Origin: Blautia_A ammoniilytica
GTDB taxonomy: Bacteria > Bacillota > Clostridia > Lachnospirales > Lachnospiraceae
Length of the DNA stretch: 64,000 nucleotides
NCBI RefSeq assembly: GCF_025566965.1
Contig: NZ_JAOQJL010000007.1
Span: 68,174 to 132,173, forward strand
Direction: 5' to 3'
The position numbers and the translations under genes were made by a program. Positions 41,572 through 51,284 of this stretch are shown here, one piece after another (the stretch's first letter is position 1; every line of letters starts with the position of its first letter). The notes under the pieces are model-generated. The model did not search any database and had not been told where the DNA came from. It saw only the letters and a list, made by a program, of their open reading frames with translations.

Positions 41572-44199
41572 ATGGCTGAGAGTTTCGGTGTCAAGATGGG
41601 AGTTGAGGGCGAGAAGGAGTTTAAAAATGCCCTAAAGGAAATCAACTCCGCTTTTAAGGTGCTTGGTTCAGAAATGAACCTTGTCACATCGCAATTTGAT
41701 AAAAACGATAAATCCATCCAGTCCTTAAGTGCAAGAAACGGTGTGCTGACGAAGGAGATAGAAGCACAGAAAAATAAGGTGCAGACTTTACAGGCGGCAC
41801 TTGAAAATGCTTCCTCTTCTTTTGGGGAAGCGGATAGCCGAACCAGAAGCTGGCAGATACAGCTGAACAATGCACAGGCTGATTTGAATAAAATGGAGTC
41901 TGAATTGAAAGCTAATGAGGATGCCATTGACAGACTGGGACAGGAGATGGAGGAAGCAGAAGAACAGACGGATGATTTTGCAGAATCACTCTCAGACAGC
42001 GGAGATGTGGCAGAGGATTCATCCGGTAAGTTCGAAAAGGTCGGTTCTGTTGTCGCAGGAGTCGGTACGGCTATCGCAGCAGCGGCAGCTGCTATTGGTG
42101 CTGCCGTTGTGGCAGCAGGCGTGGAACTGGTAAAACTGGGTGATGAATATAATAAGGCTGTCAATCAGATATCCGCATCCACAGGAGCAACAGGCACGGA
42201 ATTAGAGGAACTTGGTGCAATCGCACAGAAGGTCTATACCAATAATTTCGGTGACAGCCTTGAGGATGTAGCAGAGGGATTATCCATTGTACAGAAAACA
42301 ACCGGACTTGTGGGGGATGAGTTACAGAAAGCCACAGAGTCCGGTTTTGCTTTGCGTGATACCTTCGGATATGATCTGCAGGAATCGGCTCGTGCTGCCA
42401 ATGCACTGATGAAGAACTTTGGTGTGACAGCAGAGGAAGCATATAACATCATTGCAGTCGGCGCACAGAATGGTGCAGACCAAAACGGGGATTTACTCGA
42501 TACCTTAAATGAATATTCCGCACAGTATTCCGCATTGGGATTGTCAGCGGATCAGTTTGTTACCGGACTTATCAATGGTGCAGAAGCAGGTGTTTTCTCC
42601 ATTGATAAAGTCGGTGATGCCGTTAAGGAATTTAACTTAAGGGCAAAGGACGGAAGCAATACAACTATAGAAGCATTTCAGGCACTTGGGATGAATGCAG
42701 ATGAAATGACGAAACGGTTTGCTGCCGGAGGAGAGAGTGCCGAGGAGGCCTTCTTCGAAGTTGTGAATACCTTAAATAATATGGATGACCCGATAGCAAA
42801 GAACACGGCTGCGGTTAAACTGTTCGGTACACAGTTTGAAGATTTACAGGCAAATGTACTTCCCGTGCTTGCCGGGATGAAAGATGGGGCGGCTACAAGC
42901 TATGATGCCCTGTCACAAATTAATGAAATAAAATATGCGGATTTGGATTCTGCATTGGAGGGAACGAAACGCTCCATTGAGGGTGTGTTCCTACCAACGG
43001 TAAGCCAGATGTCCGCAGGAATAACAGATGTATTTTCCACACTGGGAAATGCAATCAATGAAGCAAACGGAGATTTCAGTCAGATAAGTGTGGCAATTGG
43101 AACAGCCATAGGAGATGTGGCAGCCATTATCACAGAGCAGATGCCGATGTTCCTTGAGTTGGGACTTAATATCGTGACCTCTATCGGAGGTGCGATTCTG
43201 GAAAATCTGCCGATTTTGATTGAATCTGCGACAAATATTGTGCTGACTATTCTGAATTCACTGATAGCCGCCCTTCCTCAGATAACCGAGGGCGCTTTGC
43301 AGTTGGTGCTTACACTGGTCAACGGAATTTTAGCGAATTTGCCACAGTTGGTCGATGCTGCGATTCAGATGATTGTCACACTGGCAACCGGAATAGGAGA
43401 GGCACTGCCACAGTTGATTCCGACCATAGTCAATGCGGTGATTTTAATATGCACTACTTTGCTGAACAACATGGATAAAATTCTGGATGCCGCTTTTTCC
43501 ATCATTACCGGATTAGCCCAGGGACTTCTGAATGCACTGCCGAAATTGGTGGCTGCTTTGCCTCAGATTATTTCGTCCATCATCAATTTCATAACCACAA
43601 ATCTGCCTAAGATTATTGAGATGGGTGTTAAATTGGTGGTTCAGCTGGCGGTTGGATTGGTTAAGGCGATACCACAGCTGGTGGCAAGTTTACCTCAAAT
43701 CGTGACAGCCATTATTTCCGGTATTGGAAAAGCTGCGACCTCTATTGTGAGTGTCGGAAAGAATATCGTGACCGGACTTTGGAGTGGTGTTTCTTCCATG
43801 ATTTCGTGGGTAAAGAACAAGATTTCCAGTTTTGTTGGGGATATCGTTGGCGGTATCAAGAGCCTGCTCGGTATCCATTCACCATCCCGTGTGTTTGCTG
43901 GAATTGGTGACAACATGGCCAAAGGTCTTGGCGAGGGCTTCACAGATGAAATGGATAAGGTGTCAAAGGATATTAACAATGCCATTCCTACAGACTTTGA
44001 TGTAGATGCAAGGGTGGGAGCGAATACACAGACTTCCGGTTCGGGAAGTGGCGGAACGGTGATTACTTATACCGGCCCGCTTGTGAGTGTAGCACAGATG
44101 GTAGTACGAAGTGAGGATGATATTCGAAAGGTATCACAGGGACTGTATAACCTGATGCAGTCGGGAACGAGGGCACAGGGAATTATACCAATCACCTAA
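41572..44199 (+). CDS. tail tape measure protein
   Basis: An 875-residue protein that sets tail length and helps DNA enter the host. N-terminal coiled coils (residues 10-140) precede a hydrophobic Ala/Gly/Val segment (about 155-180). A tape measure domain follows (NQISASTGATGTELEELGAIAQKVY to VKLFGTQFEDL), and then a long repetitive hydrophobic stretch (about 520-720) built of LPQLV-type units of roughly 20 residues. The C-terminus has the GIKSLLGIHSPSRVFAGIGDNMAKGLGEGF motif seen in many tape measures. It starts behind AAGGAGG. Confidence 0.93.
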   Translation: MAESFGVKMGVEGEKEFKNALKEINSAFKVLGSEMNLVTSQFDKNDKSIQSLSARNGVLTKEIEAQKNKVQTLQAALENASSSFGEADSRTRSWQIQLNNAQADLNKMESELKANEDAIDRLGQEMEEAEEQTDDFAESLSDSGDVAEDSSGKFEKVGSVVAGVGTAIAAAAAAIGAAVVAAGVELVKLGDEYNKAVNQISASTGATGTELEELGAIAQKVYTNNFGDSLEDVAEGLSIVQKTTGLVGDELQKATESGFALRDTFGYDLQESARAANALMKNFGVTAEEAYNIIAVGAQNGADQNGDLLDTLNEYSAQYSALGLSADQFVTGLINGAEAGVFSIDKVGDAVKEFNLRAKDGSNTTIEAFQALGMNADEMTKRFAAGGESAEEAFFEVVNTLNNMDDPIAKNTAAVKLFGTQFEDLQANVLPVLAGMKDGAATSYDALSQINEIKYADLDSALEGTKRSIEGVFLPTVSQMSAGITDVFSTLGNAINEANGDFSQISVAIGTAIGDVAAIITEQMPMFLELGLNIVTSIGGAILENLPILIESATNIVLTILNSLIAALPQITEGALQLVLTLVNGILANLPQLVDAAIQMIVTLATGIGEALPQLIPTIVNAVILICTTLLNNMDKILDAAFSIITGLAQGLLNALPKLVAALPQIISSIINFITTNLPKIIEMGVKLVVQLAVGLVKAIPQLVASLPQIVTAIISGIGKAATSIVSVGKNIVTGLWSGVSSMISWVKNKISSFVGDIVGGIKSLLGIHSPSRVFAGIGDNMAKGLGEGFTDEMDKVSKDINNAIPTDFDVDARVGANTQTSGSGSGGTVITYTGPLVSVAQMVVRSEDDIRKVSQGLYNLMQSGTRAQGIIPIT

Positions 44200-44213
44200 G
44201 AAGGAGGAGAAGC

Positions 44214-44987
44214 ATGGGATTTTCATTTCAGGGAATTCATTCGAAGGAAAAAAAGCTGAAAGCAAGAATTACGGGATATCCCATGCTTCCGGCTTTTAGA
44301 AATAATACGGAAAGCATACCGGGAAGGTCAGGGATACTGGATTTTGGAATGGAGTATTCTGAGCGTATCATTCCGGTGGAATGTTCCGTGTTCCCGGAGC
44401 AGGATTTTTCTGCTCTGGTACATAGAATAGATGAAATTAATGGGTGGCTGAATCCGTATAGAGGGGTTCAGCCATTGATTTTTGATGAATATCCGGACAG
44501 ATATTTTATGGCGAGACTGAATACGGAAATCAGCATGGAAAGAGTATCACGGACAGCAGGTACGTTTTCTTTGGAGTTTATCTGTCCTGATCCATTCGGT
44601 TATGCCGTAGAGGATGAGGTGTTTTCTATCGCAGCAGAGGGCAAGACCACTGTAAACAGACAAAAGGGAAATCTTATATCTGAACCGATTTTTGAATTAA
44701 AAGCGATTATGGACAGCACCTCTTCTTATGTGGATATCGAAGTAAATGGGGAGTTGGTTCGTGTAAAAGGAAAACTTGCGGAAGGAGAAACCTTTGTACT
44801 TGATACGGCAAAGCTGACGGCTAAAGTTGTGGATTCCAATACCGGGGTAACATTGCGGAACGCTCTTTCACAGCTTGATGAGTTGGTGTTCCCGGAACTG
44901 AATCCGGGCGGTAATGAGGTTCTGGTTTCTGTAAGTGGTGCAACCTTTACGGAACTTACGATACAGGGAAGGAGCAGGTGGGTGTAA
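44214..44987 (+). CDS. distal tail protein (Dit-like)
   Basis: A 257-residue protein of the siphovirus Dit/phage tail family: FSFQGIHSKEKKLKARITGYPMLPAFRNNTESIPGRSGILDFGMEYSERIIPVECSV at the start, LNTEISMERVSRTAGTFSLEFICPDPFGYA in the middle, and a galectin-like C-terminal beta domain. It forms the hub between tube and baseplate. Its stop overlaps the next start (TAATG). Confidence 0.85.
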   Translation: MGFSFQGIHSKEKKLKARITGYPMLPAFRNNTESIPGRSGILDFGMEYSERIIPVECSVFPEQDFSALVHRIDEINGWLNPYRGVQPLIFDEYPDRYFMARLNTEISMERVSRTAGTFSLEFICPDPFGYAVEDEVFSIAAEGKTTVNRQKGNLISEPIFELKAIMDSTSSYVDIEVNGELVRVKGKLAEGETFVLDTAKLTAKVVDSNTGVTLRNALSQLDELVFPELNPGGNEVLVSVSGATFTELTIQGRSRWV

Positions 44988-47530
44988 TGGGATTAAAACT
45001 GCTTGTAAATGCAACCGAAGATTTCACAGGCGAATTTCGGAAAACAGCCAATACACAGGCACAGTGGAAAATGAATGATTCACCGAGTGGTGATGATACA
45101 ACGCTACACGATTCGTCCGGTCATGCGAGAAATTTTACCATCAATGGATGGTCGGGAACAACAGCATCTACCCGTGCCGGAAAACTTGGGAAATTTTTTC
45201 GGTTCAATACCGTAAATCCAGCAACGGAAAAAACACATCTAAGGGCAACGAATACAGGGGATTTCTTCACAGAATTGGGAAAGAGAATCGTGGCAGGAGG
45301 GTGGATATACCCAACTACTTATTCGGTAGGGACAACATTTGTACCTATTTTCAGTACCAGAAGCGGTCCGGGAAATCCTCTGTTTTATCTTTCCCTTCGT
45401 TCAGGAAGATTGCGAAATATGCTTTATGATGCTTCTGGTACGCTGATTTATGACGTTATCGAGCCAGACCCGATGGGGGTGGTGCTGCAAAACAATGGTG
45501 CGTATTTTATTGGAACGGTCATTGATTTGGAGGCAAAGACTGTACAAAGCCTTGTTTGTGACAGAAGCACAGGGGATGTGTTTAAGACAGCAATTCGTTC
45601 TTTTACCGGGGAACTGAATCCTTCCTGTACTGCAGATATCGTCATGGGAATGTATGCAGACAGTTACTACTTTGCCGGAGGATTTGATGATTGGTTTTAT
45701 GAAACGGATTCTAATCTGACAATTGATGATTTGGAAGCACACTTTCTTTCCGGTCTGTTAGCAAATGGTGCAGATGTGGACTCGTCTGTGGATGCCATAT
45801 CAAATCCGGGCAGTGTGACCTTAAAGCAGACGGACGGTGTATATGCAGAAAGCGGTGTCCTTTATACAAGGATTTTAGACCTTGGGGAAGGTGGTCTTGC
45901 CGGAGAGGGAAAGATACAGCTTGTCGGTACGGTGGATGCAGGGATTACATCCATTTCGGAAGTCAAAACAAGAACATCTGACTCTTTGGAAGATGTATCT
46001 TTTTCAGATTGGGAAGCGGTTGGAACGGATGGAGTGATACAATCTCCAAATTTAAGATACATTCAGATACAGATGACGCTTTCTACAACAGATACGTCTA
46101 TGACACCGGAACTGAGTGCAATTCAGATATACGAGACACCAAAGGCCCCCTATTCTAAATTGGGATATGCAAGGCCGGTGGTGTTAAGTGATGGTGGAAT
46201 CAGGGAAGCAGTATTAGAAAATGCCTATGACATTATTGTTACGAGTGAATTGAACGGTTCTGACTATTTGGAATTTTCTATTCCATTCAAAGATGGGAAG
46301 CGATCATATCTCGATAATGAAAAGAAACTGCAGATTACTAAGGATATTTACCGTATCCGAACAGTCACGGATGATAAGGGTGAGGACGGAAAGACGGTAA
46401 CGAGCATTTATGCGGAAGCTGCGTTTTATGACCTTGCATATTCTGAAAAGAAAAGTGAACAGACATATGAAGCGGAAACCGCAGAAAAGCCGATGGCTTA
46501 TGCACTGCAGGGAACCGGATGGAGTGTTGGAAAAATAACGGTATCAACGAAACGTTCCTGGCAGTCCACGGATAAAAATGCCCTTTCCATGCTTCGTACC
46601 ATTCAGTCCATTTATGGTGGTGATTTGGAGTTTGACAATGTAAATAAACAGGTCAGCCTTCTGACACAATCTGGAAGTAACAGTGGTGCTGTGTTTGCCT
46701 ATCGTAAAAATATGAAATCCATACAGCGGGTGGTGGATACCAGAAGTCTTGTGACAAGACTCTATGCTTATGGTGCAGATGGTATGACCTTTGCAAGTAT
46801 CAATAATGGAAAGGAATATGTGGAGAATACGGAGTATTCTTCAGAAATCAGGGTATCAACGCTTGATTGTTCCTCTTTTACCAATCCATATCAGATGCTT
46901 GAATATACCGAAATGCGACTGGCAGATTATTCTAAGCCGAGTATTTCTTATGTCATACAGGTAATGGATCTGTCTGTACTGACTGGGTGGGAGCATGAGA
47001 GTTTCGGTATCGGAGATGTGGTAACCGTGGATGATAAGGATTTGGGAATCCGAATCAGCACGAGAATTATTCGTATGGATTATAACGTGCAAGAGCCGTG
47101 GAAGACAGTCATTGAGCTTTCCACCAAGTTAAAAGAACTGGGTGATTCATCTGCTTCGTGGGAGAAGGCAGCAGATACTCTTTCCTCATCGGATTTGCTG
47201 GACAGACAGGAGATGAAGGATTTGGTGGTAAACAACCATCTGCTGAATTCCAGAGCAGATGATGGATTCAGCTATTGGCAGAATTCAGGTTTTGAGGTGG
47301 ATGGAGAAAACGGTGCTTCCGGCAATGCAAGTTTTAAGTGTGTGGGAGCGTTGAATACCACAAAAACACTGTCACAGGAAGTATATCCGGCTACCAGAAG
47401 CAGTTACACAGTATCGGCAAGCATAGTAACTGAAAATCTGAAAAAGGGAGCGAATGGAAGGGTTGGCATTGAACTTATCATTGAATATGAGGATGGTTCG
47501 GAAGAAACAAGATTTGTAGAGTTGTATTAG
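44987..47530 (+). CDS. tail-associated protein with LamG-like and Tal domains
   Basis: An 847-residue baseplate protein. Residues 20-245 look like a LamG/concanavalin-type sugar-binding domain (QAQWKMNDSPSGDDTTLHDSSGHARNFTINGWSG, GGWIYPTTYSVGTTFVPIFSTRSG). From about 395 comes the prophage tail (Tal/gp44-like) region (NAYDIIVTSELNGSDYLEFSIPF, IYRIRTVTDDKGEDGKTVTSIYAEAAFYDLAYS). The C-terminus is another beta domain. It may bind the host surface. ATG 44987 is chosen by overlap with the Dit stop. Confidence 0.8.
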   Translation: MGLKLLVNATEDFTGEFRKTANTQAQWKMNDSPSGDDTTLHDSSGHARNFTINGWSGTTASTRAGKLGKFFRFNTVNPATEKTHLRATNTGDFFTELGKRIVAGGWIYPTTYSVGTTFVPIFSTRSGPGNPLFYLSLRSGRLRNMLYDASGTLIYDVIEPDPMGVVLQNNGAYFIGTVIDLEAKTVQSLVCDRSTGDVFKTAIRSFTGELNPSCTADIVMGMYADSYYFAGGFDDWFYETDSNLTIDDLEAHFLSGLLANGADVDSSVDAISNPGSVTLKQTDGVYAESGVLYTRILDLGEGGLAGEGKIQLVGTVDAGITSISEVKTRTSDSLEDVSFSDWEAVGTDGVIQSPNLRYIQIQMTLSTTDTSMTPELSAIQIYETPKAPYSKLGYARPVVLSDGGIREAVLENAYDIIVTSELNGSDYLEFSIPFKDGKRSYLDNEKKLQITKDIYRIRTVTDDKGEDGKTVTSIYAEAAFYDLAYSEKKSEQTYEAETAEKPMAYALQGTGWSVGKITVSTKRSWQSTDKNALSMLRTIQSIYGGDLEFDNVNKQVSLLTQSGSNSGAVFAYRKNMKSIQRVVDTRSLVTRLYAYGADGMTFASINNGKEYVENTEYSSEIRVSTLDCSSFTNPYQMLEYTEMRLADYSKPSISYVIQVMDLSVLTGWEHESFGIGDVVTVDDKDLGIRISTRIIRMDYNVQEPWKTVIELSTKLKELGDSSASWEKAADTLSSSDLLDRQEMKDLVVNNHLLNSRADDGFSYWQNSGFEVDGENGASGNASFKCVGALNTTKTLSQEVYPATRSSYTVSASIVTENLKKGANGRVGIELIIEYEDGSEETRFVELY

Positions 47531-47542
47531 GAGGAATGCACC

Positions 47543-47743
47543 ATGTATTTTACGAGGTCGGCAGGAGCGGTCAGTGTTACCGGAATAGAAAAAGTGAAAA
47601 AACTGACGGTAAGGGTAGTGGTGCAGGACTGTACAGGAACCGTGCGTTTTACGGATGTTATGCTGCAGGGCGGTTCGGTAGCAACCGCATGGGTTTCCCA
47701 TGTGTCAGAACAGAGGTACACCTTTGATGCACAGGAGGTGTGA
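47543..47743 (+). CDS. small baseplate protein, paralogue of the next gene's N-terminus
   Basis: A 66-residue beta-rich protein behind TAGGAGG. Its sequence aligns end to end with the first 66 residues of the following protein: F-x-R-x-A-G at the start, K-V-x-K-x-T-V-x-V, then C-T-G-T, T-D-x-M-x-Q and a closing V. It appears to be a tandem duplicate of that domain. It lies between two tail-tip genes and is probably structural. Confidence 0.65.
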   Translation: MYFTRSAGAVSVTGIEKVKKLTVRVVVQDCTGTVRFTDVMLQGGSVATAWVSHVSEQRYTFDAQEV

Positions 47744-47745
47744 GG

Positions 47746-48327
47746 ATGGAGTTTATTCGATTTGCCGGAACAATCAATACACATGAAGAAAAGAAGGTGG
47801 CAAAGGCTACCGTAAATGTAATTTTAGAGAATTGTACCGGAACCTTTTATATAACAGATATCATGTTTCAGGAAGGTAAATGGCTGACCGGGTATGTGGT
47901 AAATAATCTGGAACTTTTGCAGAAAAAACGTGTGGATGGGGAGATAACACCTGTCCGCTTTTTTAATGGGATTGTCCGTTCCGGTGTTACAGCAGTGATT
48001 ACCAATGACGGAGAAGTATCAGCCGGGCTGAATTATCACATCATTCCAAAAGATACGATGGCAGCAGGAGACATGAGTGTGGCTCATAATTACGGAAGTC
48101 ACAAGCTGACTCTGCAGAGTGGTTTTTTGGAAGATGATGTTGTTGAAATTAATGCTGATGCAAGGGTGGCAACAAGGAATGGAAGCAGGATTAGGGCTGA
48201 TGGATTTTATTCTTATTCGGCAGCAGGGGATAGTAAACATCAGATTAAAGTAAAGGACAGGAAGTCAGCACTTGTACGCATGTCTTTTCAGGAGATGGCA
48301 TACGGGATTGGAGGAAAACGGATGTGA
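47746..48327 (+). CDS. baseplate/tail-tip protein
   Basis: A 193-residue protein. Residues 1-66 (MEFIRFAGTINTHEEKKVAKATVNVILENCTGTFYITDIMFQEG) duplicate the previous small protein. Residues 70-193 form a second beta-rich part (PVRFFNGIVRSGVTAVITNDGEVSAGLNYHIIPKDTMAAGDMSVAHNYGSHKLTL). It starts at ATG 47746 behind AGGAGGTG and overlaps the next gene by 4 bases. A structural or adhesion role is inferred from its place. Confidence 0.65.
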   Translation: MEFIRFAGTINTHEEKKVAKATVNVILENCTGTFYITDIMFQEGKWLTGYVVNNLELLQKKRVDGEITPVRFFNGIVRSGVTAVITNDGEVSAGLNYHIIPKDTMAAGDMSVAHNYGSHKLTLQSGFLEDDVVEINADARVATRNGSRIRADGFYSYSAAGDSKHQIKVKDRKSALVRMSFQEMAYGIGGKRM

Positions 48328-50792
48328 GAAGGGCAAGTAACCGAAATGTCATGGCATGGACATTCATGGGAAATACGAGAATGCATCAGGTGTTAAGAGA
48401 AAAAGGAAATAAGCTGTCTCATGTTGGTGTTTTTACCTTTGAGGTTTCAGCAGATGGAACAATCAGCGAGACGGGAACTGCGGTCAGTACCATCCTTCCT
48501 TATGTAAAGAAGTGGCCACATATTAAATGGCTTCTGACCATTATGAATCATGGTACTGCATCTATTTTTACAGCACTCAGAGAGAATACGAATGGCGCAC
48601 AGGATACGTTCCTTTCAGAAATCGTGAGAATTATTGACAAATATCCGTGGTGTTCCGGGATAGATATTGATTTGGAACGTGGAGGGGAGTTGGCGAACCG
48701 AACAAAGGCAAATGCGCTGTTCTCACGGATTTACTCTACTGTAAAAGCAAAGGGAGCAAACCTTCATGTAAATATCTGCCTTCCGGGTATGACCAGTGTT
48801 GGCGGTTCGGTTGGCGGCGAGAATTGGTGCGTGTATGCCGATTTGGATGCATACTGCGACACAGCAGCAATCATGAGTTATGGTATGAGTTGGGCGGGTT
48901 CAGCACCGGGACCGGTATCTCCGAGAAGCTGGCTTGAAGGCATCTACAGTTATGCTGCCAATGCAATGAACCCGGACAAAATCATGATGGGACTTCCTGG
49001 ATATGGATGGAGATGGCAGATATACGATACTACGGAGAATCTTGGCACGACTTATAGGGGAACAAGCCTTACCTATTATGCTGCGAAATATTGGATGGAG
49101 GGCTTATATAATCATACAGGGGATGCCCCACCGCAACCATTTATACCGTTCTTTTCTTATTGGGATTGGACGGATATGGTCCCTTGGGGACTGCTTCAGG
49201 TGTATGACTTCATGGAAGGATGGGATACGAGCAGGGAAATAGCAGAGCCGACAAAGCAAGAAACCTATAGTGGCAGAAAATATCTTACAACCTATCTGAA
49301 ACAGCAGGAGGTATCCTTTGGAACAATCAGCGTTGACAGAGATGGTGTGCCGGATTCTTATTCTGGCAATGCAGTCATTGGGGAAGGATATGCGTCTGTT
49401 TTGGATGAAGAAGCGGTGCTGAAATACACATTTGAAGTACCAACAGCCGGAACATATGATGTGGCAGTTGAGATAGTCTATCCAAGATGGGATAAGAATA
49501 GCATCGGAATCAGTCTTGATGGGGACAGTCAGATGCTGTCGGAATCAAGGATGTATTTCTTATATTGGAGAAAAAAATTCTGGAGGATATTAAAAAGTGG
49601 AGTCAGCTTGTCAGCAGGAAAGCACACCATTACTGTGTCCGGTGGAGTGCCTGGGGTGGTTTTTTATGGCTTTCGGGTATGTTCGGATTTTTCACAGAAA
49701 GCGACTGCCGGGGAAGTGTACTATGGATTGAAGCCAAGAAAATTCATGGATGTGAACGGAGAAATGGTACAACCCGATAGGGCATTTAAGGTTACTGCAG
49801 AGGTACTTCGCAGAAAGCCGGAAAGTGCGCTTGTATGGTATGAAGATTTCTGTGATTATTCAGAAATCCCTACCAACTATTTTACAGTGCTTGACGGTTC
49901 GTGGAAGATTTGGAAGGATGAAAGTTCTGACCGTGTCCGTAAGTATTCGCAGCTGGAAGGCAGTGGAAAACTAGCACTGGATTACACCGGATTTTCTGAA
50001 ATCCATGTGAGGGCGAGATTTGCCTTTAAATCATCGGGAGGTGGTAAGGCAGGAGTGTTTCTTGGAAGCATTTTCTGCTGTATAAATTACGATACCCAGT
50101 GTGTGGAATTGTATCAGGGAAGTAAGAAACTTGGCAGCTATGCATCTTCTTTCAGTAAGACCTCAAATGCAGATTTACGGAGTAATCCAAGCCTATATAC
50201 CGTGGAAATGAGAATCCGTGGAAATAAGGTAAGGGTATATTCCGGTGCTGCCTACACACTAAGGTTTACAGCAACCATTACTGCAGAAACTGGATATGTG
50301 GGATTCATGGCGGAGAAGGGAGTGGTGTGTGACCTCTTGCGACTGGGTGATGCATGGTATTATGAACCTTATGAGTGTTTTGATATTACCTTCCCGGATG
50401 GAAAGCAGACTACTTTTGGAAGATGTACTCGTACCGGAATTTCATGGGATAATGAATTTGAATTGTTCCGTGTCAATTCTGATGTGGAGGAAATCAGCAC
50501 AAGAAGCCAGGATATTTCTATGGATTACGACTTTTTCCATTCCCATGAAATGTCACTGGAATGTGGCAACGATTATGAAATGAAGGTAGTACCACATGAT
50601 TTGAATGTCTGGCTTTCGAGGATGTATCTTGGAGATGCGGATGGTTTTTCTATTATGTATTACTCCGATGTGGACAGTATTGTCTATTGGGCAAATGAAG
50701 CAGCATACACCTATGGCGTGTCAGGGATTGCAATATGGAGTCTTGGTCAGGAAGATATGAGGTTATGGGACAGTATGCCAGATCAGATATAG
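48324..50792 (+). CDS. tail protein with glycoside hydrolase family 18 domain
   Basis: An 822-residue protein. The first 310 residues form a GH18 barrel (VMAWTFMGNTRMHQVL, ILPYVKKWPHIKWLLTIMN). Its active-site motif reads S111-G-I-D114-I-D116-L-E118: the D-x-D-x-E core is kept, but the usual first Asp is Ser. AAIMSYGMSWAGSAPGPVSP and WDWTDMVPWGLLQVYDF complete the barrel. Two beta-sandwich carbohydrate-binding-like domains follow (about 330-455, 490-640). It probably cuts or binds cell-wall or surface glycan during infection. It starts at GTG behind GGAGG. Confidence 0.82.
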   Translation: MRRASNRNVMAWTFMGNTRMHQVLREKGNKLSHVGVFTFEVSADGTISETGTAVSTILPYVKKWPHIKWLLTIMNHGTASIFTALRENTNGAQDTFLSEIVRIIDKYPWCSGIDIDLERGGELANRTKANALFSRIYSTVKAKGANLHVNICLPGMTSVGGSVGGENWCVYADLDAYCDTAAIMSYGMSWAGSAPGPVSPRSWLEGIYSYAANAMNPDKIMMGLPGYGWRWQIYDTTENLGTTYRGTSLTYYAAKYWMEGLYNHTGDAPPQPFIPFFSYWDWTDMVPWGLLQVYDFMEGWDTSREIAEPTKQETYSGRKYLTTYLKQQEVSFGTISVDRDGVPDSYSGNAVIGEGYASVLDEEAVLKYTFEVPTAGTYDVAVEIVYPRWDKNSIGISLDGDSQMLSESRMYFLYWRKKFWRILKSGVSLSAGKHTITVSGGVPGVVFYGFRVCSDFSQKATAGEVYYGLKPRKFMDVNGEMVQPDRAFKVTAEVLRRKPESALVWYEDFCDYSEIPTNYFTVLDGSWKIWKDESSDRVRKYSQLEGSGKLALDYTGFSEIHVRARFAFKSSGGGKAGVFLGSIFCCINYDTQCVELYQGSKKLGSYASSFSKTSNADLRSNPSLYTVEMRIRGNKVRVYSGAAYTLRFTATITAETGYVGFMAEKGVVCDLLRLGDAWYYEPYECFDITFPDGKQTTFGRCTRTGISWDNEFELFRVNSDVEEISTRSQDISMDYDFFHSHEMSLECGNDYEMKVVPHDLNVWLSRMYLGDADGFSIMYYSDVDSIVYWANEAAYTYGVSGIAIWSLGQEDMRLWDSMPDQI

Positions 50793-50803
50793 TTTTGGAA
50801 TCA

Positions 50804-50829
50804 AACAGCCTTTTGCGGGCTGTTTTTTT
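50804..50829 (+). terminator. rho-independent terminator after the tail genes
   Basis: AACAGCC (50804-50810) pairs with GGCTGTT (50818-50824), 7-base loop, T run to 50829. It separates the tail and lysis units. Confidence 0.85.
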
Positions 50830-50863
50830 CATACCAAAAAACAAAGAAAGGCAGGTAACAGTT

Positions 50864-51283
50864 ATGAGACAGGCAGTAACAACAGTGCAGTATGTATTTG
50901 CAGGAATAGGAGGCTTTATGGGTTGGTTTCTTGGAGGATTGGATGGTTTTCTGTATGCACTCCTTATGTTTGTGGTCATCGATTATGTCACCGGGCTTAT
51001 GGCAGCATTCGTACAGAAAAAGGTATCCAGCGAGGTTGGTTTTAAAGGCATCTGCAAAAAGGTGGCAATCTTCTGTCTGGTAGGTATCGGCCATGTGCTT
51101 GATACGCAGGTCATCCAGAACGGAAGTGTACTCCGCACCGCAGTCATTTTCTTTTACTTATCCAATGAGGGAATTTCCATTATTGAGAATGTTGCCCTTA
51201 TCGGACTTCCGGTTCCAAAGAAGCTGAAAGAGGTATTGGAGCAGCTGCACGAAGAAGCTGATGAGAAAAAGGAGGATGAGTAA
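50864..51283 (+). CDS. phage holin (holin_4_1/BhlA-type toxin-secretion holin)
   Basis: A 139-residue membrane protein that forms holes in the cytoplasmic membrane at lysis. Three to four hydrophobic segments are seen (YVFAGIGGFMGWFLGGLDG, FLYALLMFVVIDYVTGLMAAF, VAIFCLVGIGHVL, VIFFYLSNEGISIIENVALIGL) with the family DYVTGLMAA and NEGISIIEN motifs, and a charged C-terminal tail. The in-frame extension upstream overlaps the previous gene and lacks a ribosome binding site, so 50864 is preferred. Endolysin follows. Confidence 0.9.
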   Translation: MRQAVTTVQYVFAGIGGFMGWFLGGLDGFLYALLMFVVIDYVTGLMAAFVQKKVSSEVGFKGICKKVAIFCLVGIGHVLDTQVIQNGSVLRTAVIFFYLSNEGISIIENVALIGLPVPKKLKEVLEQLHEEADEKKEDE

Positions 51284-51284
51284 T

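Noticed and set aside
41556..42164. A 202-codon minus-strand frame rich in Ser and Ala
   Set aside because: It is the mirror of the coiled-coil and Ala/Gly part of the tape measure gene and has no start signals.
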